This document shows, in pieces, positions 18,764-27,647 of a stretch of DNA of 58,498 nucleotides. Both the position numbers and the translations under genes were made by a program. Source of the DNA: Okeania sp. SIO2B3. GTDB taxonomy: Bacteria; Cyanobacteriota; Cyanobacteriia; Cyanobacteriales; Microcoleaceae. The notes under the pieces are model-generated. The model was not told the DNA's origin, did not search any database, and worked only from the letters and a program-made list of their open reading frames with translations. How positions within the stretch are numbered: position 1 is the first letter of the stretch; each line of letters opens with the position of its first letter. The stretch covers positions 1 through 58,498 of the forward strand of contig NZ_JAAHGH010000022.1 in NCBI RefSeq assembly GCF_010672525.1, read 5' to 3'.

Positions 18764-20152
18764 ATGGTACAACTAACACCTAATCCCTCATTTAGTCTAA
18801 CAATTCGCCTCGAAACTCCTAACCGCACCGGAATGTTGGCCAGCGTTACCCAAGCCATCGCATCAGAAGGAGGTAATATAGGCCACATTAACTTACTAGA
18901 GCAAAGTCGCCGAATTACACTCAGAGAAATTACAGTTGATGCCTATAGTACCGAACATTCCGAGAAAATTGTCCAAGCGGTTAAAGCATTAACAGAAATA
19001 AAAGTAGTTGATGTCTATGACAGAACCTTCAATTTACATCGTGGTGGTAAAATAACAGTCCAAGGTAAAATACCACTAAAGTCCCAATCTGATCTATCAA
19101 TGGCCTATACCCCAGGAGTAGGCAGAATATCCAAAGCAATTGCAGAAGACCCCGAACAAATCTATAAACTCACTATTAAACAAAATACAGTAGCCATTGT
19201 TACAGATGGTAGTGCAGTTTTAGGATTAGGTAATCTAGGTCCAGGAGGAGCCTTACCAGTAATGGAAGGTAAGGCCATGCTATTTAAAGAATTTGCTGGA
19301 GTAGATGCTTTTCCGGTCTGTCTCGCTACTCAAGACACTGATGCTATTATCGAAACAGTTAAAAATATTGCTCCTGTATTTGGAGGAGTAAACTTAGAAG
19401 ATATTGCTGCCCCTCGTTGTTTTGAAATAGAAGCCAAACTACGCCAAATATTAGACATTCCAGTATTTCACGACGACCAACACGGTACTGCAATAGTTAG
19501 TTTAGCTGCATTGATTAATGCTTTAAAATTGGTCAAAAAATCTATAGAAGATATTCGTATTGTAATTAATGGAGCTGGTGCTGCAGGAATAGCGATCGCT
19601 CGTTTGTTACGCAAAGCAGGAACCAATAAAATTTGCTTATGTGACTCTAAAGGTATAGTATCAAAAGGTCGTGCAGGTTTAAACCCAGAAAAACAAGAAT
19701 TTGCTGTTGAGTCTTCAGGTACTCTAGCAGACGCTTTGGTAGGTGCTGATGTATTTTTAGGTGTAAGTGCTCCAGGAGTTGTTACTCCAGAAATGGTCCG
19801 TTCTATGGCTAAAGACCCTATAGTATTTGCTATGGCTAATCCTATTCCGGAAATACAACCAGAGTTAATTACAGGGGATGTGGCAGTCATGGCCACAGGC
19901 CGCAGTGATTACCCAAATCAAATTAATAATGTTTTGGCATTTCCCGGCATATTTCGCGGTGCCTTAGATTGTCGGGCCACTACTCTCACATCTACAATGT
20001 ATTTAGAAGCTGCTAGAGCGATCGCCTCATTAGTCAAAGTTTCAGACCTAGACAAAGAAAATATTATTCCTTCGGTCTTTGATACTAGGGTAGCTACTGC
20101 TGTTGCAGGTGCAGTTGCCCATGCTGCTCGTCAAGAAGGAGTAACCATTTAA
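18764..20152 (+). CDS. Malic enzyme with N-terminal ACT domain
   Basis: A 462-residue oxidative malate decarboxylase (malate to pyruvate + CO2, NAD(P)-linked). Residues ~10-85 are an ACT domain (TIRLETPNRTGMLASVTQAI, GGNIGHINLLEQ), a small-ligand regulatory module, probably for amino acids. The catalytic part follows: YTPGVG, the lysine-containing VMEGKAMLFKEFAGVDAFP, metal-binding acidic residues in VNLEDIAAPRCFEIE and the FHDDQHGTAIV signature, then the Rossmann segment INGAGAAGIAI. It is a short prokaryote-type malic enzyme. Allosteric control through ACT is inferred. It is monocistronic. The 265-bp repeat array ends ~550 bp upstream. Confidence 0.94.
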   Translation: MVQLTPNPSFSLTIRLETPNRTGMLASVTQAIASEGGNIGHINLLEQSRRITLREITVDAYSTEHSEKIVQAVKALTEIKVVDVYDRTFNLHRGGKITVQGKIPLKSQSDLSMAYTPGVGRISKAIAEDPEQIYKLTIKQNTVAIVTDGSAVLGLGNLGPGGALPVMEGKAMLFKEFAGVDAFPVCLATQDTDAIIETVKNIAPVFGGVNLEDIAAPRCFEIEAKLRQILDIPVFHDDQHGTAIVSLAALINALKLVKKSIEDIRIVINGAGAAGIAIARLLRKAGTNKICLCDSKGIVSKGRAGLNPEKQEFAVESSGTLADALVGADVFLGVSAPGVVTPEMVRSMAKDPIVFAMANPIPEIQPELITGDVAVMATGRSDYPNQINNVLAFPGIFRGALDCRATTLTSTMYLEAARAIASLVKVSDLDKENIIPSVFDTRVATAVAGAVAHAARQEGVTI

Positions 20153-20202
20153 AAGCTTTTGGATCTTTAAAATATAAATATCTTAAGAAGTAAACATAAA
20201 AA

Positions 20203-20640
20203 ATGACGGGAGGAAGTACGCAGCGCCTGTTTTAACGGCTGGATGAATAACGACACGCGGGTTTTAACCCGGAGAAAAATTCTGCTATACTAGAAATAGT
20301 GAGTAAGAATAAGGTTTGTCGCCATGACATGACCGCGCTTTGCGGTGAAATTCCGGCAGACAGGAGACGGGGAAAATGCTTCCTACGACGGCTGTTTGCG
20401 CAGCATTCCGCAGGAAAAGCAAGTAGGCAGCTAGAGCAGCGAGAAGATTGCTCCAACATCTTGAGTAAAACCACTCGTGAAAGCTACAAAAAAAAAGTAA
20501 GCTCACAGCTAGAGTATAGTCTATGCCGAGGAGTTTAGGAGTCTGTTGACAGGCTTTAAGTAAATGTGGATTTATATTTGCGGTGGACTAACCACAGAAT
20601 CTAGGGTGTTTCAACCCCTGGAGATGTCAAATATTGCTAT
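20203..20640 (+). ncRNA. Candidate structured RNA, possibly a HEARO/omega-RNA without its ORF
   Basis: GC-richer than its surroundings and full of perfect hairpins: CGGGTTTTAACCCG at 20258-20271; ACCGC/GCGGT at 20332-20346 enclosed by GTCGCC (20318-20323) pairing with GGCAGAC (20355-20361); GAGCA/TGCTC near 20436-20453; GTGG/CCAC near 20582-20595; and AGGGT/ACCCCT near 20603-20619. It begins just after ATGA (20203). An SDR (20395-20415) sits in what would be a loop. No ORF follows it. Its layout reminds me of HEARO RNAs, the guide-RNA scaffolds of IscB/IsrB elements, but this rests on memory of the family. Exact ends are uncertain. Confidence 0.45.
20395..20415 (+). repeat. 21-bp small dispersed repeat (SDR)
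   Basis: Same unit as at 1147-1167 (TTTGCG, core AGCATTCCG, end AGGA), lying inside the structured RNA candidate between CGGCTG and AAAGCAAG. Confidence 0.8.
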
Positions 20641-20668
20641 CTTTGCCAAATAGTGAGTTGAGTAGTGA

Positions 20669-20695
20669 GACCCCAGGGTCTCATTTTTTCTTGAA
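20669..20695 (+). terminator. Rho-independent-type terminator
   Basis: A perfect 7-bp stem GAGACCC/GGGTCTC with a two-base loop, directly followed by ATTTTTTC. It lies downstream of the structured RNA candidate and could end its transcript or read-through from the malic enzyme gene. Confidence 0.75.
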
Positions 20696-20736
20696 ATTAT
20701 TTTTTCTGACTATATAGTACCACGTAAATAGGGCGC

Positions 20737-21263
20737 GGACATTCCTCTATGTTTTATTCTCCACTCCCTTTTCACTCAAATTTATTGTCAAACGCCAAAG
20801 AAGGTATACCATTTTGAAAAAAGAATGTTACGAATAATCAGCCTGACTTGTAAGAAATATCTAGCTATTTGTAGCAAACATTTGTCTAATGTATATATAT
20901 AGCAATCCTAAATCATTTGTGATAATTTTATTGCTTCAGTGTTTCTCATTCCCAGCTTTGGTGTTCCCTATTACTTATTCCCTAAAATCTACAATATCTC
21001 ACAACTCAAATCAGATTCTTATAAATATAACTGTCTAAAATGAATTGGAGAAGCTCCTTTTCAGGCTGATCGAGACGCACCTTTTTCTAACATTCTTTTT
21101 TCAAACTGGCATAAAGTATTATTGATCAAAAAAATTAAAGATATAGAAAAGTTTCAAACATACCTTAATCTGAAAAAATATAAAATATATCAGGGAACAA
21201 AGAACAGTGGAAAAACATTTCTCCTGATTCGGATCGTCTTTACTCTATGTCCGCGTCCTATTT
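20737..21263. mobile_element. 527-bp segment with 17-bp inverted ends (MITE-like)
   Basis: The left end AAATAGGGCGCGGACAT and right end ATGTCCGCGTCCTATTT are inverted repeats with one mismatch in 17. There is no transposase ORF. An R5 copy (20895-21020) is nested inside. GGGCGCGGACAT also occurs at 11570 inside an R4 copy. Confidence 0.5.
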
Positions 21264-21303
21264 GTCTATTGCTATATATCAAAACAAATAAATCAAATCA
21301 TCA

Positions 21304-22752
21304 ATGACAACTACAAAAAAGATTCGTCGGAAAATTCGCAAAGTTTCAATATTTGAAAGAATCATGGCAATCTTAGTCCTAGTAAATTTTATTCTAGTGC
21401 TATTTAACATGACCTATATTACCTTTCGTGATTTTTATTTTGAGCAGATCCCAATGCTCACAAAAATATATGACCCAATAAAAGGAATTGAACCTAACAG
21501 AGATACAGAAAAATATTTAACTCACCTTCAAGAGTTGAAAAATCAAATTTCTCAAGGTACTGGTTCTTTAATAGTACAAGAAGAGTTGGCAGAATTACGA
21601 GAACTTAGTGCAGAAATGATAGATCAAAATCCTTTTGCAGTTGCTAACAAAAGCGGTTCTTTAGAAAAAATAAAAAATCGGATTAGAGACCGAATTCGTA
21701 ATCCCGAAGACTCAGCCAAAGAATCATTTAGAACTTTCTGGAGTGAACAATATTTAACACAAAATGAATTAACTGAAGAACTTAAATGGTTTGAAACAGA
21801 AATACAACCATTAATTGCTAAAAATTATTATCGTGGTATCGGTGAAAGTGGAGGACTAGCTGATTATTTTGGCATAATTGACTTCCCATTCATCATGATA
21901 TTTGGTATTGAATTTCTAGCCAGAACATTCTTAATTAGTCGCCGTTATCCTAGTGTAAATTGGCTAGAAGCAACCCTATGGCGTTGGTATGACATTTTTC
22001 TACTATTACCATTTCTACAGATTTTACGAATAATTCCTGTAACAATTCGTCTCAATGATGCTCAAATTATAGACCTAGAAACAATCAGGGCACAAGCTAG
22101 TCGAGGTTTTCTTGCTTCTATTGCTCAAGAACTAACAGAAGTAGTAATAATGCAAGTAATTAATCAGGTGCAAAAAGATGTCAAAACAGGAGAATTAGCA
22201 AAGCAAATATTTTCCTCTCAAGAAAAAACTTATATCGATCTAAATAACATTAATGAAATCGAAGCGATCGCTACTAGATTAGTACAAGTAACTGTTTGTA
22301 AAGTCATACCTCAATTACAACCAGATATAGAAGCTTTAATCCGTTACAATGTAGAGAAAATAGTAGAAGAATCACCAGCTTTTCAGAGATTTCAGCAAAT
22401 ACCAGGAGTAGAAAACTTAGCAAACCAACTATCAGAAAGATTAATCAAAGAATTATCCAATCTTGCTACCGAAGGACCGCAAAATGCTTATGAAACAATT
22501 AAAATAGCAATGGCAGATCCAGTAGGAACAAAATTATCTAACCAGCTAGTTCAAAACTTCGGTAAAGCACTAAGTACAGAATTACAACAAGAACACACAT
22601 TAGAAGAACTTCAATCCTTAGTATCAGCCCTTCTTGAAGAAGTAAAAATTAACTATGTGATGCGGATGAGTGACGAAGATATCGAAAAAATTTTAGAGCA
22701 AACCAGACAACTACAGCTTAAAGCTAATCAACCCCAAAATAATATAAACTAA
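21304..22752 (+). CDS. Unknown membrane protein with amphipathic C-terminal half
   Basis: A 482-residue protein I do not recognise. It has a basic N-terminus (KKIRRKIRK) and a first membrane helix at ~20-42. A helical, charged region follows (~55-185). Two further hydrophobic segments are at ~197-217 (FPFIMIFGIEFLARTFLI) and ~233-255 (YDIFLLLPFLQILRIIPVTI); the spacing resembles the start of ion-channel voltage-sensor units, but no pore signature is seen. The C-terminal half (~265-480) is a long series of amphipathic helices with a repeated pattern of hydrophobic residues and no cysteines of note. It is probably a conserved cyanobacterial inner-membrane protein. It is monocistronic and followed by a small inverted-repeat element. 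Confidence 0.75.
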   Translation: MTTTKKIRRKIRKVSIFERIMAILVLVNFILVLFNMTYITFRDFYFEQIPMLTKIYDPIKGIEPNRDTEKYLTHLQELKNQISQGTGSLIVQEELAELRELSAEMIDQNPFAVANKSGSLEKIKNRIRDRIRNPEDSAKESFRTFWSEQYLTQNELTEELKWFETEIQPLIAKNYYRGIGESGGLADYFGIIDFPFIMIFGIEFLARTFLISRRYPSVNWLEATLWRWYDIFLLLPFLQILRIIPVTIRLNDAQIIDLETIRAQASRGFLASIAQELTEVVIMQVINQVQKDVKTGELAKQIFSSQEKTYIDLNNINEIEAIATRLVQVTVCKVIPQLQPDIEALIRYNVEKIVEESPAFQRFQQIPGVENLANQLSERLIKELSNLATEGPQNAYETIKIAMADPVGTKLSNQLVQNFGKALSTELQQEHTLEELQSLVSALLEEVKINYVMRMSDEDIEKILEQTRQLQLKANQPQNNIN

Positions 22753-22902
22753 TACCGTTTCACGGAAGTCAAAAGTTAAAAGTTAAAAGTTAAAAGTTAG
22801 ATTTAATAGACAGAAAACTTTGAGTTTTCAAGACTTTCAACGGATTATTTGACATAATAACTTTGAAGCTATTTGTGACATCCTTAAAAGTGAAACGGCA
22901 TA
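22752..22902. repeat. 151-bp inverted-repeat element with AAAGTTA heptamers
   Basis: Starts ATACCGTTTCAC and ends GTGAAACGGCATA, which are inverted repeats. Inside, 22772-22799 is a four-fold tandem of the heptamer AAAGTTA. No ORF. It abuts the stop codon of the preceding gene, which lies at 22750-22752. Confidence 0.6.
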
Positions 22903-23815
22903 ACAAAATTAATTGCAATCGGAGAAAAAATCAACTTGCTGATCAATAAAAAATATGATATAAATAATTACTAGCAGTTTAATAGAACTAATAAGTAGGG
23001 AAAACCTATCCCAATTTAAACTTCTATAATAAAGATTGTAAACAAATATAGTCAGATATAGTTAAATATAGTCTTTTGTCTCCAGAAATCTGGGCAACTA
23101 TTGAGATAATTTAACTTTTGCTTGCTAGAGCTAAAAAACATAGACTATCCAAGACTTATATCTACAAAATTTCCATGTTTTTACGCCATTAATTTGTGTT
23201 ATTATCACTTATGTCTGCTAAGACCAGAGGATTTTAGCAACGATTATGGAGTGTTTTGCACTCGACTTTTCATAAGCATGAAAACCCCAGAGGGAATCCT
23301 AAACTCAATGTGTTTGAGCGGAACATCAGCCTTCTTTGCCAGTATACTTATGGACGGGTGAGCCGGAAAATCGCTTAACCTCACCGATGGAGAGCGTGTC
23401 TAGGATTGTCTGGATTTTTAGAAGGTGCATTACTAGATTTTATAATCCCTGGCAATTTCCTGAAAATAGTGTGATGATAGAAGTTGGAAAATAACTGACA
23501 ACTGAGTATCGCGTTATTTCGCTCCCGACTTTGAGTCATCCCTAATGGTTGCCAAGTCTTGAAAAAGAAAGCGCAAAATAAATACTCATGTGAGTTGGCC
23601 ATAAATAAGTCAAAAAATAGCGCTTTGGGGATTTTCCTTGAAGCATTGCGAGATACCGCCTGCGTTGATGGTTTTGCTGTCACGTTGCTATGAACGGTTT
23701 TCCCGACTTTTGCCGGGAATTGCCGGGCTTGATGTATCTGTAAAGGATTTAAGTTAATGTTAACAGTTGTTAACAGGGAGTGGGTGAAGCCCACTTTTTT
23801 TGTTGCATTTGTCCT
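22753..23815. other. Gene-free stretch upstream of rimP
   Basis: After the 151-bp repeat element I see no gene. A plus ORF at 23122-23361 and a minus ORF at 23381-23824 have no recognisable product. A segment near 23700-23730 has the inverted pair CCCGAC and CCGGG. The rimP leader hairpin lies at 23779-23801. Confidence 0.5.
23779..23801 (+). promoter_or_regulatory. Hairpin with U-tract in the rimP leader
   Basis: GTGGG/CCCAC with loop TGAAG is followed immediately by seven T residues, 15 bases before the rimP start codon. It has the form of an intrinsic terminator placed in the leader of the rimP-nusA-infB cluster, so it may act as an attenuator. As NusA itself affects such hairpins, autogenous control is possible but inferred. 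Confidence 0.55.
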
Positions 23816-24277
23816 ATGAGTCATCCATTAATACCACAAATCATCAAATTTGCTACCCCTATTGCCGAGTCCCTAGGATTGGAATTAGTAGGAGCAGTAT
23901 TTCATACAAATCAGCATCCTCCAGTGCTGCGTTTGGACATTCGGAACCTTCATCAAGACACAGGTTTAGATGATTGTGAACGGATGAGCTATGCCATAGA
24001 AGAACCACTAGACGCAGCAAATATCATTTCTGAACCATATCTACTAGAAATATCCAGTCCTGGTATTTCTAAATTTTTAGATAATGACCGAGATTTTATT
24101 GCCTTTAAAGGGTTTAGCGTTACTGTTAATACCTCCGAACCCTATAAAGGTAAAAATCAATGGACGGGACAACTGGTTGGTCGCGATCAAACAGCAATTT
24201 ACATTAACCAAAAAGGACGACAAGTAACTATTCCACGCCCTCTAATTATAACTGTTGAATTACAGGAAGGAAAGTAA
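23816..24277 (+). CDS. rimP: Ribosome maturation factor RimP
   Basis: A 153-residue cytoplasmic protein needed for 30S subunit maturation. I start at the ATG at 23816 (MSHPLIPQI), since the upstream in-frame GTG at 23780 lies within the leader hairpin. Family signatures: the N-terminal domain with the ...[12 protein letters not shown] segment, [15 protein letters not shown], the hallmark [14 protein letters not shown], and the C-terminal SH3-like half beginning near [10 protein letters not shown]. The length is normal. It heads the conserved rimP-nusA-ylxR-infB cluster; the 307-bp gap to nusA is long for these genes. Confidence 0.95.
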   Translation: MSHPLIPQIIKFATPIAESLGLELVGAVFHTNQHPPVLRLDIRNLHQDTGLDDCERMSYAIEEPLDAANIISEPYLLEISSPGISKFLDNDRDFIAFKGFSVTVNTSEPYKGKNQWTGQLVGRDQTAIYINQKGRQVTIPRPLIITVELQEGK

Positions 24278-24584
24278 TTAAAAGAGACTAGAAAATATCA
24301 AAGGACAAATATTAATTACGGTCTTAAATTTCTTGTTTGATTGCTTGTCAGATTTAGACTTTTTTGAAGAAGGTTGTAGTTAAAAAAATTACCGTGCCAT
24401 CTCACAATAAATATTAACTTCGGCCTCCTTCTTTACTTGTTGTTTCAATTCTCAAAGTCTCAACTCTCGAAAAAACAAAAAATACTTCACTTGAATACCT
24501 AAATTATTAACATCCTAATCTCACCAGGATGAAAAACACTCGCCTCGAAGCACAAAAATTTAGAAAAATAGAGGATAAAAAATT
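24278..24584. other. Intergenic gap rimP-nusA
   Basis: About 300 AT-rich bases. I see no hairpin terminator, repeat or ORF. It may contain a secondary promoter for nusA, but no clear boxes are visible. Confidence 0.4.
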
Positions 24585-25982
24585 ATGTCAATGGTCAATT
24601 TGCCTGGTCTTAAAGATATGATCGAAGGTATTAGTAAAGAGCGCAATTTACCAAAACAGGCAGTTCAAACTGCTTTACGTGAAGCTCTATTAAAAGGATA
24701 TGAACGCTACCGACGCACTCAACGTCTAGATGGAATTCATTTCACAGATGATTACTTTGACAACTTTGAAGTAGAGTTGGATGTAGAAGAAGAAGGATTT
24801 CGGGTGTTGGCCACTAAAACCATTGTTGAAGAAGTAACCAATCAAGACCACCACATAGCTCTGCAAGAAGTTATAGAAGTAGCTCCAGAGGCCCAGTTAA
24901 ATGATACCGTATTCTTAGACGTCACACCAGAACAAAATGAATTTGGTCGCATGGCCGCTATCCAGACCAAACAAGTATTAGCTCAAAAACTACGGGATCA
25001 GCAGCGCAAGATGATTCAAGAAGAATTTCAAGATTTAGAAGGCGAAGTTCTTCAAGCCAAAGTCCTAAGATTTGAAAGACAATCAATTATATTATCTGCA
25101 AGTAGTGGTTTTGGTAGACCAGAAGTAGAAGCTGAACTACCTAAGCGAGAACAATTACCCAACGATAACTACCGTGCTAATGCCACATTCAAAGTTTATC
25201 TCAAGCGAGTATGTGAAGGCTCAACCCGTGGGCCTCAATTACTTGTATCCAGAGCTGATGCTGGTTTAGTAGTTTATTTATTTGCCAATGAAGTCCCAGA
25301 AATTGAAGATGAGATAGTCAGAATTGTAGCAGTAGCTAGGGAAGCAAATCCACCATCCCGATATGTTGGCCCTCGGACTAAAATTGCAGTCGATACTCTA
25401 GAAAGAGATGTAGATCCTGTCGGAGCGTGCATTGGCGCTAGAGGGTCGAGAATTCAGGTAGTTGTGAATGAACTGAGGGGAGAAAAAATAGATGTGATTC
25501 GCTGGTCTCCAGATCCTGCCACTTATATTTCCAATTCTCTGAGTCCAGCTAGAGTAGACGAAGTTCGTTTAATTGATCCAGAGGAAAGGAGAGCCCATAT
25601 TTTGGTATCTGAGGATCAACTTAGTTTGGCTATAGGTAAGGAAGGACAAAATGTGCGTCTGGCCGCTCGCCTAACTGGCTGGAAAATTGATATTAAGGAC
25701 ACTGATAAATACGATCATGCTGAAGAAGATAGCAAAATTGCAGCGGAAGTTTCTCATCGACAAGCATTAGCTGAACAAGAAGAAGCTGAACAAGCATTAG
25801 CTGAACAGGAAGAAGCTAAACAAGCATTAGCTGAACAAGAAGAAAACGATACTGAGGAATTAGAGTTAGAGAGTACAGATTTTGACGATACTGAGGAATT
25901 AGAGTTAGAGAGTACAGATTTTGACGATCCAGATAATTATTCTGAAGTTGATGAAGCTGAATATCCTGTGGAATTAACTTAA
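24585..25982 (+). CDS. nusA: Transcription termination/antitermination factor NusA
   Basis: A 465-residue RNA-polymerase-binding factor. The N-terminal polymerase-binding domain is ~1-125, S1 RNA-binding domain ~135-205, KH1 ~225-300 (GACIGARGSRIQVVV) and KH2 ~305-370 (LAIGKEGQNVRLAARLTGWKIDI). The acidic repeats that end proteobacterial NusA are absent, as usual for cyanobacteria. The tail is odd: from ~residue 388 there are three copies of a ten-residue unit (QALAEQEEAE/K) and then two identical copies of a 13-residue unit (DTEELELESTDFD, 39 bp at DNA level), giving a very acidic, probably disordered or coiled-coil end. Start: ATG at 24585 after a GAGGATAAAAA sequence. Confidence 0.97.
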   Translation: MSMVNLPGLKDMIEGISKERNLPKQAVQTALREALLKGYERYRRTQRLDGIHFTDDYFDNFEVELDVEEEGFRVLATKTIVEEVTNQDHHIALQEVIEVAPEAQLNDTVFLDVTPEQNEFGRMAAIQTKQVLAQKLRDQQRKMIQEEFQDLEGEVLQAKVLRFERQSIILSASSGFGRPEVEAELPKREQLPNDNYRANATFKVYLKRVCEGSTRGPQLLVSRADAGLVVYLFANEVPEIEDEIVRIVAVAREANPPSRYVGPRTKIAVDTLERDVDPVGACIGARGSRIQVVVNELRGEKIDVIRWSPDPATYISNSLSPARVDEVRLIDPEERRAHILVSEDQLSLAIGKEGQNVRLAARLTGWKIDIKDTDKYDHAEEDSKIAAEVSHRQALAEQEEAEQALAEQEEAKQALAEQEENDTEELELESTDFDDTEELELESTDFDDPDNYSEVDEAEYPVELT

Positions 25983-26101
25983 ATGTTAAGGATTATAATT
26001 TCAGAGATACAGTTAATTATTTACAATTAAAATCATTTCGGTTTGCCAGTTCAAAAAGCACTTCTTCATAGATTTGTATGGTATTAAAAAAATCAAGCTG
26101 T

Positions 26102-26365
26102 AATACCAAATTCATTTCTAAGTTGCATAGAATAATATTTTAATCAGAGTTGACTGTAGATGAAGACAGACAAGTTAATAAATCAGGACTTACCCATGCA
26201 ACTCCCTTGAAAACGCCATATGTAGGGGTGTTAACGATAGTTATGCCAAGCAAATGCCATTTGCGTTCCGCAGAGCTGCCAAATTGCGCCCTCACTAGAT
26301 TTGGTGTCCGTGCGTAAGTCCTGTAAATTTTATAATTCTGTGCAGCTTTACATAAAATTGGTATA
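26102..26365 (+). mobile_element. R7 repeat copy A, interrupted by R8
   Basis: Starts ATACCAAATTCATTTCTAAG and ends ACATAAAATTGGTATA, an inverted-repeat pair. Its first ~80 bases match 27494-27577 almost exactly, then the R8 element intervenes at 26185-26322, after which homology to copy B resumes (TATAATTCTGTGCA). Confidence 0.65.
26185..26322. mobile_element. R8 MITE, copy 1 (138 bp), nested in R7
   Basis: Starts AGGACTTACCCATGCA and ends TGCGTAAGTCCT, inverted terminal repeats. It contains CATTTGCGTTCCGCAGAGCTGCC, a distant SDR-like piece. A second member with perfect 13-bp ends is at 26846-26934. Confidence 0.65.
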
Positions 26366-26539
26366 AAACCTAAAACCTAAAACCTAATTCTGTGCAACAT
26401 CACATAAAATTAGTATAAGTTGTTAACTATTGCTAATTAAGAAGTTATCTGGATTTTGCTATACCAGGGGCGATCGATGTTTGTTTGTTAAAAATACTTA
26501 GGGTGTTGATAGTGGTCAGTAGTCACCAAGGTAGGTCTT

Positions 26540-26805
26540 ATACCATTTCTCAAAAACTTTTCTACATTTTCTTGAGCAGGAGACCCACCCCTAGCCCCTC
26601 CCCCTCCCAGGAGGGGAAGTAGAGGAGTGGGGGAGTGGGGGAGTAAACCAACCCCTAGCCCCTCCCCCTCCCAGGAGGGGAAATAAACATAAGGATAATT
26701 AACATTAACTTGACTCAAATTAACAAAAAAATTATTCTACCTGTTTTAATCACTTAATAACTGAAGTGTTACCTAAGTATAGTATTAATGCATGGGAATT
26801 GGTAT
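26540..26805 (+). repeat. R3 dispersed repeat
   Basis: Bounded by ATACCATTTCTC and GAATTGGTAT. The GC-rich ACCCACCCCTAGCCCCTCC module occurs here twice. The flanking order is the same as at 9176-9420. Confidence 0.65.
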
Positions 26806-26845
26806 TAAGCATTTCTGGGAATGAGGCTTGATTTTTAGCTCTTTT

Positions 26846-26934
26846 AGGACTTACGCAGATACGCTATATATAGCGCTCAATACTATTGTCCAATAGTTAA
26901 TCAACTTTATAGATAGTGCCTTTGCGTAAGTCCT
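26846..26934. mobile_element. R8 MITE, copy 2 (89 bp)
   Basis: AGGACTTACGCA at the left and TGCGTAAGTCCT at the right form perfect inverted ends. The centre has a palindromic GCTATATATAGC. No coding capacity. Confidence 0.7.
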
Positions 26935-26983
26935 GTCTTTGATACATGATGGGTAAAGTGTCTTACTTCACTTTGATTATTTG

Positions 26984-27084
26984 TATAGCAGAAGGAAGAA
27001 GGAAAGACCGAAAGACCGAAAAATTTTGCGTTGTCTGAGTTTTAAGATTTTGATATATCCCAGCCCTTTCCTTCGAGTGCTATC
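26984..27084 (+). repeat. R4 dispersed repeat
   Basis: TATAGCAGAAGGAAGAAGG, GAAAGACC tandem, then TTGCGTTGTCTGAGTTTTAAG and CCTTTCCTTCGAGTGCTAT. Same order as 523-604 and 46729-46803. Confidence 0.6.
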
Positions 27085-27493
27085 ACATTCTTGATGAAAA
27101 TTGGTATTGTACCAATTTTCATAATTAACTTATCCACAAACCGCTATGATTACAATTCATTTAATCTACTATCATAGAATTAAATAATTAAAAGCTTTTA
27201 TTCAGATAAAATGTTGACTTTAGATTGATAAAAGTAACTACTCTTAGTATTAATTTATGCAATAATTTCTTGGCATATATCAAAATTAGATATTTTCAGT
27301 AAAATGTCATTATGTTTAATTAATCAATGGGATTTAATGAAGATTAAAATAAAGAACTTTTATGATTATGATATCAAATCCGTCTAATTGCACATATATC
27401 AAATTGAGACCAATAGGTCATAGGGAATAATAAAATTTCTAGCAATACTAAACGTTTAAGGGTTTAGCATCCCCTACCAACTACTAACTACTA

Positions 27494-27647
27494 ATACCAA
27501 ATTCATTTCTAAGTTGCATAGAATAATATTTTAATTAGAGTTGACTGTAAATCCAGATAGACAAGTTAATAAATTTCATAATTCCGCGCCACCGCGCCAC
27601 CCAATACCTAACACCATTAGGTGTGCAATCTCACATGAAATTGGTAT
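27494..27647 (+). mobile_element. R7 repeat copy B
   Basis: Starts ATACCAAATTCATTTCTAAG and ends ACATGAAATTGGTATA. It lacks the R8 insertion of copy A but has its own ~35-bp extra segment with CGCGCCACCGCGCCACC. Confidence 0.65.

Larger units (their letters stand above)
20153..21303. other. Gene-free stretch: structured RNA candidate, terminator, inverted-repeat-bounded segment
   Basis: Contains the structured segment at 20203-20640, a terminator at 20669-20695 and a 527-bp segment with inverted ends (20737-21263) that includes an R5 copy. Plus-strand ORFs at 20299-20538 and 21122-21307 overlap RNA-like or repeat sequence and are not called. Confidence 0.6.

Noticed and set aside
20311-20370. 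Cobalamin-riboswitch-like words (GGTGAAATTCC ... CAGGAGAC)
   Set aside because: The two words are only a few bases apart and the rest of the cobalamin aptamer, including the CCACTG element, is missing; no B12-related gene follows.
20299-20538. 79-residue plus-strand ORF and two overlapping minus-strand ORFs
   Set aside because: They overlap each other and the structured RNA candidate; the translations show no protein-like pattern.
23122-23361. 79-residue ORF ahead of rimP
   Set aside because: No recognisable product and no initiation signals; overlaps nothing conserved that I can identify.
23780-23815. Upstream GTG start for rimP
   Set aside because: It would begin inside the leader hairpin and add a cysteine-rich start not seen in RimP; ATG 23816 gives the normal N-terminus.
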